A stretch of DNA of 64,000 nt from Pseudomonas viridiflava (GCF_900580675.1 NZ_UTBG01000147.1:1-64000), one strand, 5' to 3'. Counted from the stretch's first letter, positions 17,766 through 27,420 are shown. Numbers and translations: made by a program. The notes: a model not told the origin generated them from the letters alone.

Positions 17766-18401
17766 TTAGAACGGGGCAGGGCACTCGAAGCGCAAGCGCT
17801 CGCCACTCTGCGGATGGGTGAAGCTCAACATGCTCGCGTGCAGGCACAGGCGCGGCCAGGCGGCCAGGGCTTGGTCGTGGGCGTACAGGCCATCACCGAG
17901 CAGTGGGTGGCCGATCGACAGCATGTGCACGCGCAGCTGATGCGAGCGCCCGGTGATCGGCGTGAGTTCGACGCGGCACCAGTCGCCGCAGCGTTCCAGT
18001 ACCTTCCAGAACGTCAGCGCATGTTTGCCGAATTCGTGGTCCACCACATGGCGCGGCTTGGTCGGCGGGTCGTAGCGCAGGGGCAGGTCGATGCTGCCGC
18101 TGTCCAGTTCCGGCTGGCCCCAGGCCAAGGCGGTGTAGGCCTTTTCGGTTTCGCGGTCGTGAAACTGGCGGGACAGTTCGCGATGGGAATCGGCGTCGCG
18201 GGCCAGCAGGATGATCCCCGAGGTTTCCCAGTCCAGACGATGAACGATGCGGGCTTCGGGGTAGCCGTTTTCCTGCAGGCGGGTGATCAGGCAGTCCTTG
18301 TTGTCGTCGGCGCGGCCAGGCACCGAAAGCAGCAGGGTCGGTTTGTTCACCACCAGGACAGCGTCGTCCTGATGCAGGATATGAATAGTGGACAGCGGCA
18401 T
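17766..18401 (-). CDS. rluA: RluA-family pseudouridine synthase
   Basis: A 211-residue single-domain RluA protein. RluA isomerises uridine 746 of 23S rRNA and uridine 32 of several tRNAs. The catalytic motif is HRLDWETSG with Asp57; E. coli RluA-type proteins have a very similar motif and length. No S4 domain is present, as expected for RluA itself. I chose MPLSTIHILHQDD (ATG 18401) over an upstream in-frame codon. It lies 96 bases downstream of minE on the same strand, a gene order seen in other pseudomonads. Confidence 0.9.
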   Translation of the reverse strand: MPLSTIHILHQDDAVLVVNKPTLLLSVPGRADDNKDCLITRLQENGYPEARIVHRLDWETSGIILLARDADSHRELSRQFHDRETEKAYTALAWGQPELDSGSIDLPLRYDPPTKPRHVVDHEFGKHALTFWKVLERCGDWCRVELTPITGRSHQLRVHMLSIGHPLLGDGLYAHDQALAAWPRLCLHASMLSFTHPQSGERLRFECPAPF

Positions 18402-18497
18402 TAAACAGCCTCGTAACAAACGCCAACGGCGGCTCGCCCACCCGGTTCCCGCACAGGGATCAAGGTGACCGAGCCGCCGTGGCGGCCGCCTTTTCGA

Positions 18498-18752
18498 TTA
18501 ACGATCAGGCAGGGTGATATTGAGTTCCAGAATCGAGCAGCTGCCGTCGTTTTCCAGGGCGACATGTACGTCATCGTTGCCGATATTCACGTACTTGCGG
18601 ATCACCTCAACCAGTTCCTTCTGCAAGGCTGGCAGGTAGTCCGGGGTGCTGCGTTGGCCGCGTTCGTGCGCCACGATGATCTGTAGACGCTCTTTCGCTA
18701 CCGACGCGGTACTTGGCTTTTTGTTGGCGCGAAAGAAGTCGAGAAATTTCAT
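18498..18752 (-). CDS. minE: Cell division topological specificity factor MinE
   Basis: An 84-residue MinE. The N-terminal [12 protein letters not shown] membrane-targeting segment is followed by the anti-MinCD helix ([16 protein letters not shown]) and the C-terminal dimerisation domain ([29 protein letters not shown]). It stimulates MinD ATPase and so drives pole-to-pole oscillation of the division inhibitor. It starts three bases after the minD stop. Confidence 0.97.
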   Translation of the reverse strand: MKFLDFFRANKKPSTASVAKERLQIIVAHERGQRSTPDYLPALQKELVEVIRKYVNIGNDDVHVALENDGSCSILELNITLPDR

Positions 18753-18755
18753 TGT

Positions 18756-19568
18756 TTAGTTGCCTCCAAAGATACGCTCGAAGAATCCCTTCTTCTTAAC
18801 ATCGAGGAAGCGATGTTCCACGGTCTTGCCCAGCAAGCGATCGACTGCATCGCTGTACGCCTGGCCGGCGTCGCTCTGGTCATCAAGAATCACCGGTACG
18901 CCCTGGTTGGACGCCTTCAGCACGGCCTGGGATTCCGGGATCACGCCCAGCAGGGTCACGGCGAGGATGTCCTTGACGTCTTCAACACCGAGCATTTCGC
19001 CGTTGCTGACGCGCTCAGGGTTGTAGCGGGTGAGCAGCAGGTGTTCCTTGATCGGGTCCTGGCCTTCTTCGGCGCGCTTGGACTTGCTGGCCAACAGGCC
19101 GAGCATACGGTCCGAGTCACGTACCGAGGAGACTTCCGGGTTGGTCACCACGATGGCTTCATCGGCGAAGTACATCGCCAGGTGAGCACCGGTTTCGATA
19201 CCGGCCGGGGAGTCGCACACCACGTATTCGAAGGTTTCCTTCAGCTCGGCCAGAACCTTGCCTACGCCTTCTTTGGTCAGCGCATCTTTGTCGCGGGTCT
19301 GGCTGGCAGCCAGTACGTACAGGTTCTCAAGGCGCTTGTCCTTGATCAGGGCCTGTTGCAGGTTGGCTTCGCCGTTCACCACGTTGACGAAGTCGTACAC
19401 CACGCGGCGTTCGCAGCCCATGATCAGGTCGAGGTTACGCAAACCGACGTCGAAGTCGACGATGACTGTCTTGTGGCCGCGCAGTGCGAGGCCGGTACCG
19501 ATAGCGGCGCTGGTGGTGGTCTTACCCACACCACCCTTGCCGGATGTAACCACGAGAATCTTGGCCAA
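18756..19568 (-). CDS. minD: Septum site-determining protein MinD
   Basis: A 270-residue MinD ATPase. The deviant Walker A motif GKGGVGKTT gives the signature Lys11 and catalytic Lys16. The C-terminal amphipathic membrane-targeting helix is KKGFFERIFGG. The start codon is TTG at 19568 (TTG GCC AAG ATT), preceded by an AGGGG ribosome site about ten bases upstream; no ATG or GTG gives the conserved MAKILVVTSGKGG start. TTG may lower its translation relative to minE. It is three bases from minE and 200 bases after minC on the same strand. Confidence 0.97.
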   Translation of the reverse strand: MAKILVVTSGKGGVGKTTTSAAIGTGLALRGHKTVIVDFDVGLRNLDLIMGCERRVVYDFVNVVNGEANLQQALIKDKRLENLYVLAASQTRDKDALTKEGVGKVLAELKETFEYVVCDSPAGIETGAHLAMYFADEAIVVTNPEVSSVRDSDRMLGLLASKSKRAEEGQDPIKEHLLLTRYNPERVSNGEMLGVEDVKDILAVTLLGVIPESQAVLKASNQGVPVILDDQSDAGQAYSDAVDRLLGKTVEHRFLDVKKKGFFERIFGGN

Positions 19569-19768
19569 GGTGTTTCACCCCTAAGGAAAAAGGACTTTTC
19601 AGCCCCTGAAAAACATCTCTTGGAACTCGCTGCAGGCGGACAGCTTCTGTAGGAAAAAGATGTGGTTTCCGAGGGGAAACGCCAACTTTCAATGATTCCT
19701 ACGAAAGTCTTGCCGGTTTCGCTGTGCTATCAGAGTCTAGAGATGCTTGGAAAATGCGGCAGTATCCG

Positions 19769-20506
19769 TTAAAGACGGATGATGTTCAACACATCGCCCG
19801 ACAGGCTGACCTGCACCCCGGCCCCCCACAGCGGATCACGGCGCAAATCTTCTGCAACCTTGTACTGGCCTGCGATGGACACTAGTTCAGCGGTCAACTG
19901 CTGGCAAAAAATCCGGGCCTTGGTATCACCCTTGATGCCGGCGAGGGCACGCCCACGCATCGGGCCGTATACATGGATGTTGCCATCGGCGAGAAGTTCC
20001 GCGCCGGGGCTGACCGAAGAGATCACCACCAGGTCGCCGCCCTGGGCGTAAATTTGCTGCCCGCCGCGTACGGGAGAGGTGATGATCTTTGTAGGCTTGA
20101 TCGTCGGCTCGGGCGGTTTTTCCGGTTTTTTCTTCACTTCGCCGACCAAAGGTTCCAGCGGACGCTCGCGTGCACCCGACGGCGGCAGTACTGGCAGTTC
20201 AATGGCGATGGCCGCGGCAATGTCTTCGATCCGGCTGGCGCGAATCGCCAGGGTGCGCAGGCCATGAGAGCGGCACACACGCATCAGGCCGGGCAGGTCG
20301 ATCGCCCCTTGGCCGGCCGGCAGTTTGTCCAGGGCCAGCACCAGCGGGGCGTTGTTGAAGAAATTCGGGGCCAGGGCGACCTTGGCGGCGAGCTGGCGGT
20401 CCAGGGCGTCGAGGTCGTTGCGGGCGAGTTCCAGCACGGTGATGGCGAGCATGCTGCCTTTCAGCTGGAACACGGGATCTTGGTCTAGCGGTTCGGTTTG
20501 GCTCAT
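19769..20506 (-). CDS. minC: Septum site-determining protein MinC
   Basis: A 245-residue MinC, the FtsZ inhibitor positioned by MinD. The N-terminal FtsZ-binding domain (to about residue 105) is joined by a Lys/Pro-rich linker ([16 protein letters not shown]) to the C-terminal beta-helical domain with [36 protein letters not shown] chose the ATG at 20506 ([13 protein letters not shown]) rather than the in-frame codon 66 bases upstream, which lies in the divergent promoter region shared with lpxL. The 200-base gap to minD may hold a second promoter; I could not identify it. Confidence 0.96.
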   Translation of the reverse strand: MSQTEPLDQDPVFQLKGSMLAITVLELARNDLDALDRQLAAKVALAPNFFNNAPLVLALDKLPAGQGAIDLPGLMRVCRSHGLRTLAIRASRIEDIAAAIAIELPVLPPSGARERPLEPLVGEVKKKPEKPPEPTIKPTKIITSPVRGGQQIYAQGGDLVVISSVSPGAELLADGNIHVYGPMRGRALAGIKGDTKARIFCQQLTAELVSIAGQYKVAEDLRRDPLWGAGVQVSLSGDVLNIIRL

Positions 20507-20624
20507 GGTCGGCAAAAGCGGCTTGTCACGAAAAGTGTCGAGACTTATAACGAGAACACTCACTGGCCGCAAGCCGAGTCGAACCGTTGTAGAATGCGCG
20601 GCCCTGTCTTTACCGGAATCTGTA

Positions 20625-21557
20625 ATGGATCGCCCGCGTTTTCGAGCTGTATTTTTTCACCCGCGTTTTTGGCTGTTATGGCTGGGACTCGGCCTGCTGT
20701 GGCTGGTCACCCAACTGCCGTACCGCGCGTTGTTGACCATTGGTCGCCTGCTGGGTGCGGGCATGTACCGGGTGGCCGGTGAACGTCGCCGCATTGCCGC
20801 GCGAAATCTTGAACTGTGCTTCCCGGAAAAGTCCGCCAAAGAGCGCAAGCAGCTGCTCAAGGAAAATTTCGCCTCCACCGGCATCGCCTTCTTCGAGATG
20901 GCCATGAGCTGGTGGTGGTCGCGCCAGCGCCTGGCGCGCCTGGCCCACGTCGAAGGCCTCGAACACCTCAAGCAGGCCCAGCTGGACGGCAAGGGCGTGA
21001 TCCTGATGGCCCTGCACTTCACCACCCTGGAAATCGGCGCCGCGCTGCTGGGGCAGAAACACACCATTGATGGCATGTACCGCGAGCACGGCAACCCGTT
21101 GTTCGACTACATCCAGCGGCGTGGCCGCGAGCGCCACAACCTCGATTCGCTGGCGGTGGAGCGCGAAGACGTGCGCGGCATGCTCAAGCTGCTGCGCGCC
21201 GGCCGCGCCATCTGGTACGCACCGGACCAGGACTACGGCGCCAAGCAAAGCCTCTTCGTGCCGCTGTTCGGCATCCAGGCCGCGACGGTGCCCGCCACCA
21301 GCAAGTTCGCCAAGCTCGGCAAGGCACTCGTGGTGCCGTTCACCCAGCAGCGCCTGGCGGACGGCAGCGGTTACCGCCTGGTGATCCACCCGCCGTTGAC
21401 CGACTTCCCCGGCGAAAGCGATGAATCCGACTGCCTGCGCATCAACCAGTGGGTCGAGGCTTCGGTGCGCGAATGCCCCGAGCAATACCTTTGGACCCAT
21501 CGCCGCTTCAAGAGCCGGCCACCGGGCGAACCCAAGCTGTACGAAAAACGCCGCTGA
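20625..21557 (+). CDS. lpxL: Lipid A biosynthesis lauroyl acyltransferase
   Basis: A 310-residue LpxL/HtrB-family late acyltransferase. It adds a secondary acyl chain to lipid A at the inner membrane. A hydrophobic N-terminal anchor ([19 protein letters not shown]) is followed by the HX4E active-site motif HFTTLE and the YAPDQDYG motif typical of the family. I chose the ATG at 20625 ([16 protein letters not shown]); a longer in-frame reading crosses the minC start region. It is divergent from minC and followed 34 bases later by the patatin-like gene, so these two are probably one operon. Confidence 0.93.
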   Translation: MDRPRFRAVFFHPRFWLLWLGLGLLWLVTQLPYRALLTIGRLLGAGMYRVAGERRRIAARNLELCFPEKSAKERKQLLKENFASTGIAFFEMAMSWWWSRQRLARLAHVEGLEHLKQAQLDGKGVILMALHFTTLEIGAALLGQKHTIDGMYREHGNPLFDYIQRRGRERHNLDSLAVEREDVRGMLKLLRAGRAIWYAPDQDYGAKQSLFVPLFGIQAATVPATSKFAKLGKALVVPFTQQRLADGSGYRLVIHPPLTDFPGESDESDCLRINQWVEASVRECPEQYLWTHRRFKSRPPGEPKLYEKRR

Positions 21558-21591
21558 CAAGAACGACCTTTTCCCCACATGGAGTGATGCG

Positions 21592-22740
21592 ATGCGCCCA
21601 GCTGAACCGGTTACAGGCTTGATTCTTTCCGGCGGCGGGGCGCGAGCGGCGTATCAGGTGGGCGTATTGGCGGCGATTGCCGAGCTGTTGCCGCCGGGGG
21701 CGCCCAACCCCTTTCCGGTGATTGTCGGCACCTCTGCCGGTGCGATCAACGCGGTGAGCCTGGCCAGTGGTGCGATGGACTTCACGGCTGCCATTCAGCG
21801 TCTTACAGCCTTCTGGCAGGGCTTTCGCAGCCACCTCGTATTGCGCAGCGATTGGCCGGGGGTGATTCGCCAGGCCAGCCGCTTCTTTGTGCATAGCCTG
21901 CTGGGTATCGGCGCTCAGGTGCCGGTGGCGCTGCTCAATAGCTCGCCGCTGCGCGACCTGCTGCAAGAGCGCCTGAACCTGGACGGCATCGACGAGGCAA
22001 TCCGCAACAAGCATTTACAGGCGGTGGCGGTGACCGCTTTTGGTTACGAGTCCGGGCAAGCCGTGACCTTCTACCAAAGCGGCGGCACCATCGATGCGTG
22101 GCTGCGCCACCGACGAATCGGCATGCCTACCCAGCTCACGGTTGAGCACCTGCTCGCCAGCTCGGCGATCCCCTTGCTGTTTGCCCCGGTGAAACTCGAT
22201 CAGGAATATTTCGGCGACGGTGCCGTGCGGCAATCGGCGCCGATCAGCCCGGCGTTGCACCTGGGGGCTACCCGCGTGCTGGTGGTCGGCGTCAGCGGCA
22301 ACCCACGGGGTAACGAGCCGGCAGCGCAGCGCACCTATACGGGCCAGGAACCGACCTTGGCGCAGATTGGTGGGCATATGCTCAACAGCACGTTCATCGA
22401 CAGCCTGGAAAGTGATATCGAGTTGCTGGAGCGCTTGAATCAGTTCAGCCATTTCCAGCCGGCCGACAGCGCGGCTCAGGGCCTGGCGCCGGTCGAAGTG
22501 CTGGTGATTGCGCCGAGCCAGCCCATCGATGAAATCGCGGCGCGTCATCGCCAGGAATTGCCGGCGGCATTGCGCTTGTTTTTACGCGGGCCGGGAGCGA
22601 CCAAGACGAGTGGGGCGGGGGTGTTGAGTTACCTGCTGTTCGAGGCGGGGTATTGCAGCGAGTTGATTGAGCTGGGGCGCAAAGATGCGCTGGCCAAGCG
22701 TGATGAGATCACACGGTTCCTCGGCATCGCACAGGGCTAA
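21592..22740 (+). CDS. Patatin-like phospholipase family protein
   Basis: A 382-residue patatin-type lipase. The oxyanion loop SGGGARAAYQVG, the nucleophile motif GTSAG (Ser) and the DGA motif in YFGDGAVRQSAP (catalytic Asp) form the Ser-Asp dyad. No signal peptide or autotransporter domain is visible, so it is probably cytoplasmic or membrane-associated. It follows lpxL closely (34 bases), which suggests a link with envelope lipid turnover; this is inference. I chose MRPAEPVTGLILSG (ATG 21592); the longer in-frame start lies inside lpxL. Confidence 0.9.
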   Translation: MRPAEPVTGLILSGGGARAAYQVGVLAAIAELLPPGAPNPFPVIVGTSAGAINAVSLASGAMDFTAAIQRLTAFWQGFRSHLVLRSDWPGVIRQASRFFVHSLLGIGAQVPVALLNSSPLRDLLQERLNLDGIDEAIRNKHLQAVAVTAFGYESGQAVTFYQSGGTIDAWLRHRRIGMPTQLTVEHLLASSAIPLLFAPVKLDQEYFGDGAVRQSAPISPALHLGATRVLVVGVSGNPRGNEPAAQRTYTGQEPTLAQIGGHMLNSTFIDSLESDIELLERLNQFSHFQPADSAAQGLAPVEVLVIAPSQPIDEIAARHRQELPAALRLFLRGPGATKTSGAGVLSYLLFEAGYCSELIELGRKDALAKRDEITRFLGIAQG

Positions 22741-22741
22741 A

Positions 22742-22770
22742 ATGTGGGAGGGGCAAGCCCCCTCCCACAT
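22742..22770. repeat. Compact REP palindrome
   Basis: ATGTGGGAGGGG and CCCCTCCCACAT pair around a short CAAGC loop, followed by TTTTG on the plus strand. It starts two bases after the patatin gene stop and precedes the convergent porin gene, so it may end transcription from that operon. Confidence 0.8.
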
Positions 22771-22788
22771 TTTGTCCTGCAGTGTTCT

Positions 22789-23574
22789 TTAGAAGTGGTA
22801 CTTCACCAGGAAGCTCGCCGTGTCCTGGGTGGTCTTGAACGCACCGGTGTCTTCGATCCCGTACTTGTTCTTCCAGTAGTCGTACTCAAAGCCCACGTAC
22901 AGCTGTTTGTCGCCCCAATGCAGCGCTTTACCCAGGTCATATTTGACTTGCGGGTTGAAGTGCAGGTTGGCGTGGTAGGTGCCACGGGCGTTCTTGTCGT
23001 TGTCCGTGACCCAGTCCATGAAGCCGTCGATCAGGATGTCGGAGCTGCCCACGGGGATGGTGTAGGACCATACCGGGGTGATCTGCCACACACCGTCGCC
23101 CGGGCGATTGCCTTCGGTCTGGCGCTGGTAGAAGTTCAGCTGGAAGTAATCGAAACCCGGAATGTTCAGGTCAAAGGCAGGGCCCAGCAGGTACGACTCG
23201 TTATCGCCTTCGCCGAACTCGTAAGTGAAGGCCAACAGCACATCCTTGATCGGGCCGAGTGACAAATCCTTGTCCAGAATCTTGCCGAACGACAAGCGCG
23301 GGCTGAACTCGCCGTAGTAAGTATTCGGGCCGACGTTGCCGTCTTCCTTGCCGTTATAAAAGATGCGGTCGAGGAAGAAGAAGTTGTCGCCGTACTTCCA
23401 TGCATCGGCATGTTCGAACGTAACGGTTTGCTGGATCTGCGGGTTAACGGTAAAGCTCTTGCCCCACAGGTAAGTCAGGCTGTTGTTCTGCCACTGCAAC
23501 ACGTCACCGGCCACGGCCTGGCCACCAGCCAGCAGGGATCCCGCCAGCATCAGGCCTTTGAACATAGGTTTCAT
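22789..23574 (-). CDS. Outer membrane channel, Tsx/OmpK-like
   Basis: A 261-residue outer membrane beta-barrel. A signal peptide (MFKGLMLAGSLLAGGQAVAG) is followed by alternating aromatic strands and a terminal Phe (SFLVKYHF), the sorting signal for BamA. The sequence pattern (WQNNSLTYLWGKSF, FFFLDRIFYNG, DLSLGPIKDVLLAFTYEFGEG) fits the nucleoside-specific Tsx channel family, annotated OmpK in Pseudomonas. It lies next to the purine permease and degradation genes, so uptake of nucleosides or purines across the outer membrane is an attractive but unproven role. Confidence 0.85.
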   Translation of the reverse strand: MKPMFKGLMLAGSLLAGGQAVAGDVLQWQNNSLTYLWGKSFTVNPQIQQTVTFEHADAWKYGDNFFFLDRIFYNGKEDGNVGPNTYYGEFSPRLSFGKILDKDLSLGPIKDVLLAFTYEFGEGDNESYLLGPAFDLNIPGFDYFQLNFYQRQTEGNRPGDGVWQITPVWSYTIPVGSSDILIDGFMDWVTDNDKNARGTYHANLHFNPQVKYDLGKALHWGDKQLYVGFEYDYWKNKYGIEDTGAFKTTQDTASFLVKYHF

Positions 23575-24010
23575 TCGGTTGCTCCCGAGTTAAAGTTTTG
23601 TGGTTTTTCTTCTACGCAGGCGCTCTGGTGTGGCGCCTTTTGGTTCGCTGCAAAAATCGTCTGTTCGGTCAGCTTTGATGCTTTTAGCAAGAGCTGCGCC
23701 AAGGTGTTTAAAAAGCCAAAAAATCCCCGTCGGCTGCATGAGATGCAGTCGAATTCAGAGGACTTTTGCGCACTTTGGCAGCAGACGTGGGGCCGGGATA
23801 AGTTGGCCTTGCAGTCAGCTTTTACATTCGCTGTTTTTTTTTGAGTCGATTCGAGCGGGCGCGGAGAATACTGGCTCCAAAGCCTTGGCTCAAGTGCGCT
23901 GTTAAAGAGCGCGTGGGGCGAGAATGGGGCACGGCGTGTGGCCGGCCCCGGGTGAATGGTTTGCATGCGGGTGTTCCCTGTTTGTTGTTATTTTTTTACT
24001 AACAAAGGAA
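23575..24010. other. Noncoding region between porin and purine permease genes
   Basis: A 436-base stretch, more AT-rich than average. It contains an 8-pair hairpin (GGCTGCAT with ATGCAGTC near 23732-23750) and T-runs, and should hold the porin promoter at the low-coordinate side. Open frames here have no coding character. Just below the permease stop, TTGTTA and TAACAA flank an A/T-rich loop near 23983-24004; this is a weak terminator candidate. Confidence 0.5.
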
Positions 24011-25357
24011 TCAATGCGTGTGGGCGACGGCGGGGCGCTCAGCACCGCCGAGAATGTTGAACAGTATGTTCAGCGACAACGCGCTGAGGGTCGCCATGGC
24101 GATTCCGCTGTGGGTAATCGGGCTCATCCACAACGGCAGCTGCGCGAAGAACTCCGGGCGCACCACCGGGATCAGGCCCATGCCGATGCTCACGGCCACC
24201 AGCAGTTGGTTGCGTCGGTCGGCGATGTCGGCTTCCTGGAGGATCTTGATCCCGGTGGCCGCGACCATGCCGAACATGGCAATCGCTGCGCCGCCGAGCA
24301 CCGCCGGTGGAATCGACGCTACCAGGAATGCGGCCTTGGGCAGCAGGCTGAGCACAATCAGAAAGGCCCCGGCCATGATCGTCACCGAGCGGCACCGCAC
24401 GCCGGTCATCTGCACCAGGCCGATATTCTGCGCGAACGAGGAGTGCGTGAAGGTGTTGAAGAACCCGGCGAAGAAGGACGCACCGGCATCACACAGCAGG
24501 CCACGGCGCAGCATCTTCGGCGTGACCTCCTGGCCGGTGATCTTGCCCAGCGCGAGGAACATCCCGGTGGATTCGACAAAGATGATCACCACCACCAGGC
24601 ACATCGACAGGATCGGCGCCAACTCGAACTTCGGCATGCCGAAGTGCAGTGGCGTCACCACTTGAACCCACGGCGCTGCGGCCAGGCCGCTGAGGTCGAC
24701 CATGCCGATAACGCCGCACAAGGCGTAACCCAGGCCCATGCCGATCAGCACCGAGATGTTCACCCAGAAGCCGCGCATGAAGCGGTTGATCAGCAGGATG
24801 GTGGCCAATACCAGGGCGGCAATCGCCAGGTAAATCGGCGAGCCAAACGTGGCGGCGGCGCTGCCGCCACCGGCCCAATTTACGGCGACGGGAAACAGCG
24901 ACAGGCCGATGGCGGTGATCACGGTGCCGGTCACCAGCGGCGGAAAGAAGCGCACGATCCTGGACATGAACGGCGCCATCAGCATGCCGAAGAACCCGGC
25001 GGCGATGGTCGCACCGAAGATCCCCTGCAAGCCGATACCGGGCATGCCGGCCATGGCGACCATGCTGCCGACGGCGGCGAAACTGGCGCCCATCATCACC
25101 GGCATGCGAATGCCCACCGGACCGATGCCGAACGACTGCACCAGGGTGGCGATGCCGGCCACCAACAGGTCGGCGTTGATCAGAAAGGCGATTTCTTCAC
25201 GGCTCAGGCCCGCGGCCTGGCCAATGATCAGGGGCACGGCGACGGCGCCGCCGTACATCAGCAAGACGTGTTGCAGGCCTACCAGAATCAGTTGCAAGAG
25301 GGGCAGCCGCACCATGGCGGGCGCGGCAGGAATCTGCGGTTCGACTAACTCGGTCAT
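24011..25357 (-). CDS. NCS2-family nucleobase permease (uracil-xanthine type)
   Basis: A 448-residue permease of the nucleobase-ascorbate transporter family with about 12-14 membrane segments. The family signature QNIGLVQMTGV is present (QNxGxxxxTG). Its position beside urate and allantoin degradation genes argues for xanthine or urate as substrate, like the UacT/XanP group, rather than uracil. It would bring the purine base into the cytoplasm for the PuuD-UraH-UraD-PuuE-Alc route. A REPIN separates it from puuD on the same strand, so it is probably its own unit. Confidence 0.9.
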   Translation of the reverse strand: MTELVEPQIPAAPAMVRLPLLQLILVGLQHVLLMYGGAVAVPLIIGQAAGLSREEIAFLINADLLVAGIATLVQSFGIGPVGIRMPVMMGASFAAVGSMVAMAGMPGIGLQGIFGATIAAGFFGMLMAPFMSRIVRFFPPLVTGTVITAIGLSLFPVAVNWAGGGSAAATFGSPIYLAIAALVLATILLINRFMRGFWVNISVLIGMGLGYALCGVIGMVDLSGLAAAPWVQVVTPLHFGMPKFELAPILSMCLVVVIIFVESTGMFLALGKITGQEVTPKMLRRGLLCDAGASFFAGFFNTFTHSSFAQNIGLVQMTGVRCRSVTIMAGAFLIVLSLLPKAAFLVASIPPAVLGGAAIAMFGMVAATGIKILQEADIADRRNQLLVAVSIGMGLIPVVRPEFFAQLPLWMSPITHSGIAMATLSALSLNILFNILGGAERPAVAHTH

Positions 25358-25424
25358 GCAACACCTCGGATCTTTTTATTTTTGTGTTGTTTGAAACGCA
25401 ATCTCTACATCACCACAAATCCCC

Positions 25425-25515
25425 TGTGGGAGCGGGCTTGCTCGCGAATACGGTGTGTCAGTCACTGAATGTGCTGACTGATCCAGCGCCTTCGCGAGCA
25501 AGCCCGCTCCCACAT
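25425..25515. repeat. REPIN (GTGGGAGCGGGC type)
   Basis: TGTGGGAGCGGGCTTGCTCG at 25425 and its inverted arm ending at 25515. It lies between the permease gene and puuD. Confidence 0.9.
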
Positions 25516-25537
25516 TTGGATCTGTGTGAGTCAGTTG

Positions 25538-26821
25538 TTAATTGGTGCGGGCTCCCTGGTTGATCCAGGTGCCGATCAAGTCGCGCTCCTGCTGGGTCAT
25601 CTGGGTGATGTTGCCCAGCGGCATGATCTGGCTGGCCACGGCCTGCGCTTGAATGCGCGCGGCCTGTTGCTGGATCTGTGCCGGTGTGTCGAACATCACG
25701 CCAGCTGGCGCGGTACTGAACAGTGGGCTGGTCGGCTTCGCCGAGTGGCACACGGTGCAGCGTTGCTCGATCACGCTGTGGACCTGGCCGAAGTCCGTGG
25801 AGGCTTGGGCGGGTGCAGGTTCGGCGGCGGGAGCGGCGGGTGCTGCGGGTTTCAAGCCTCCGCCCAACGCCGTTTCAGGCAATGGCTGGTACTCAATGGC
25901 CGCCGGTGCCTTGGCAATCGGTTCGGCCGGTTTTGGCCCGGTGACATACGCCAGGCTGATCATTGCCAACGCGCCCACCGGCAAGGTCCACGCATACTTC
26001 TGGCTGTTATGCCGGGTGTTGAAGTAGTGCCGCACCAACACCGCCGCCACCGCGATACCGGCCAGGATCAGCCAGTTGTATTGGCTGCCGTAGGTGCTCG
26101 GGAAGTGGTTGCTGATCATGATGAACAGCACCGGCAAGGTGAAGTAGTTGTTGTGCCGCGAGCGCAGCAAACCCTTGGCCGGCAGGGCCGGATCGGGCGT
26201 GCGGTTCTCGGCGATGGCCGCCACCAGCGCGCGCTGGGCGGGCATGATGATACGGAACACGTTACCGACCATGATGGTGCCGATCACCGCACCCACGTGC
26301 AGGTAGGCGCCACGGCCGCTGAACACTTTGCTGAAGCCGTAGGCCGCCGCAATCAACAGCACAAACAGGATGAAACCGAGCAGGGCAGGGCGTTTGCCCA
26401 GGGCCGAGTCGCAGAGGAAGGAGTAGATGAACCAGCCGGCGAACAGCGAGCCGATGCCCAGCAAGACGCCTTCGGTACCGCTCAGGGTGCTGCCCGGAGC
26501 CAGCAGATAGAGCGTCGGGTTGAGGTAGAACACCACGCACAGCAGCGCGACGCCCGACATCCAGGTGAAATAGGCTTCCCATTTGAACCAATGCAGGTTG
26601 TCCGGCATGGTCGGTGGGGCCAGTTTGTATTTTTCCAGGTGGTAGATACCGCCACCGTGGATCGCCCACAAGTCACCGGCCAGGCCGTCCTTGGGGTTGA
26701 CGCGGTTAAGGTTGTTTTCCAGCCAGACGAAATAGAAGGAAGCGCCGATCCACGCGACGCCAGTGATCATGTGAACCCAGCGCACGCTAAGGTTCAGCCA
26801 TTCCAACAGATGTGCTTCCAC
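25538..26821 (-). CDS. puuD: Membrane-bound urate hydroxylase with cytochrome c domain
   Basis: A 427-residue PuuD. The N-terminal part has about eight hydrophobic helices (TGVAWIGASFYFVWLENNL, SGVALLCVVFYLNPTLYL and others). An Ala/Pro-rich linker leads to a C-terminal cytochrome c domain with heme motif CTVCH and axial Met in ASQIMPLGN. PuuD oxidises urate to 5-hydroxyisourate without releasing peroxide, passing electrons to the respiratory chain. The start is a GTG at 26821 (EAHLLEWLNLSVRW). Downstream enzymes UraH, UraD and PuuE lie nearby. It is preceded 51 bases upstream on the same strand by the ureidoglycolate lyase gene. Confidence 0.92.
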   Translation of the reverse strand: MEAHLLEWLNLSVRWVHMITGVAWIGASFYFVWLENNLNRVNPKDGLAGDLWAIHGGGIYHLEKYKLAPPTMPDNLHWFKWEAYFTWMSGVALLCVVFYLNPTLYLLAPGSTLSGTEGVLLGIGSLFAGWFIYSFLCDSALGKRPALLGFILFVLLIAAAYGFSKVFSGRGAYLHVGAVIGTIMVGNVFRIIMPAQRALVAAIAENRTPDPALPAKGLLRSRHNNYFTLPVLFIMISNHFPSTYGSQYNWLILAGIAVAAVLVRHYFNTRHNSQKYAWTLPVGALAMISLAYVTGPKPAEPIAKAPAAIEYQPLPETALGGGLKPAAPAAPAAEPAPAQASTDFGQVHSVIEQRCTVCHSAKPTSPLFSTAPAGVMFDTPAQIQQQAARIQAQAVASQIMPLGNITQMTQQERDLIGTWINQGARTN

Positions 26822-26872
26822 AGTCTTTACCTCTCGCCTGTCACCCTTGTTGTCGGGTGATCCGGCCTTCTC

Positions 26873-27376
26873 TTATTGGTGGGGGGCGAGGATCAACCGC
26901 TCATCCTCTTCAAAAAAATGCTCATCGCAGTTATTGCCTGTGCCACTGCGATCAACCACCAGGAAGTCATCCCGCTTTTCGATCGTCAGCACCGGGTGGT
27001 GCCAGACGCCGCGATGGTAATTAATGCCCTGCCTGCCGTTGGTAACGAAGGCGCGGACCAAGCCTGATACAGGTGCATCGCCAAGTGGCGCGACCACGAT
27101 CAGAAAGGGGTTGCCGAGCAGCGGTATGAACGCCTGGCTGCCCAGCGGGTGTCTCTCCAGCATGCACACGGTCAGCGGCATGTCCTGCGCGTCGGCGCGG
27201 AAGATGCTGATGATCGCGTTGTCTTCAGGCTGTGCGGTTTCTACCGTTGCCAGCTTGTGAAAGCGCATGGTCGACCCGTTGTTGATCATGAAGTGATCGC
27301 TGCCATCGGTTTCGATAACGTCTCCGAAAGGGGCGAAGGCTTCTTTGGTCAGGGGCTCGATCATCAGTGTGCGCAT
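26873..27376 (-). CDS. allA: Ureidoglycolate lyase
   Basis: A 167-residue protein of the AllA cupin family. It splits ureidoglycolate into glyoxylate and urea, the last step after allantoicase. Family-typical stretches are FAPFGDVIETDGSDHFMINNGSTMRF, MLERHPLGSQAFIPL and YHRGVWHHPVLTIEKRDDFLVVDR. It sits between alc (upstream, across a REP pair) and puuD (51 bases downstream) on the same strand, which fits the pathway order. Start MRTLMIEPLTKEAF at 27376. Confidence 0.93.
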   Translation of the reverse strand: MRTLMIEPLTKEAFAPFGDVIETDGSDHFMINNGSTMRFHKLATVETAQPEDNAIISIFRADAQDMPLTVCMLERHPLGSQAFIPLLGNPFLIVVAPLGDAPVSGLVRAFVTNGRQGINYHRGVWHHPVLTIEKRDDFLVVDRSGTGNNCDEHFFEEDERLILAPHQ

Positions 27377-27420
27377 GGTTGTCTTCTTAATCCGGATTCT
27401 GTGTTGTTTGTTCTATTGCT

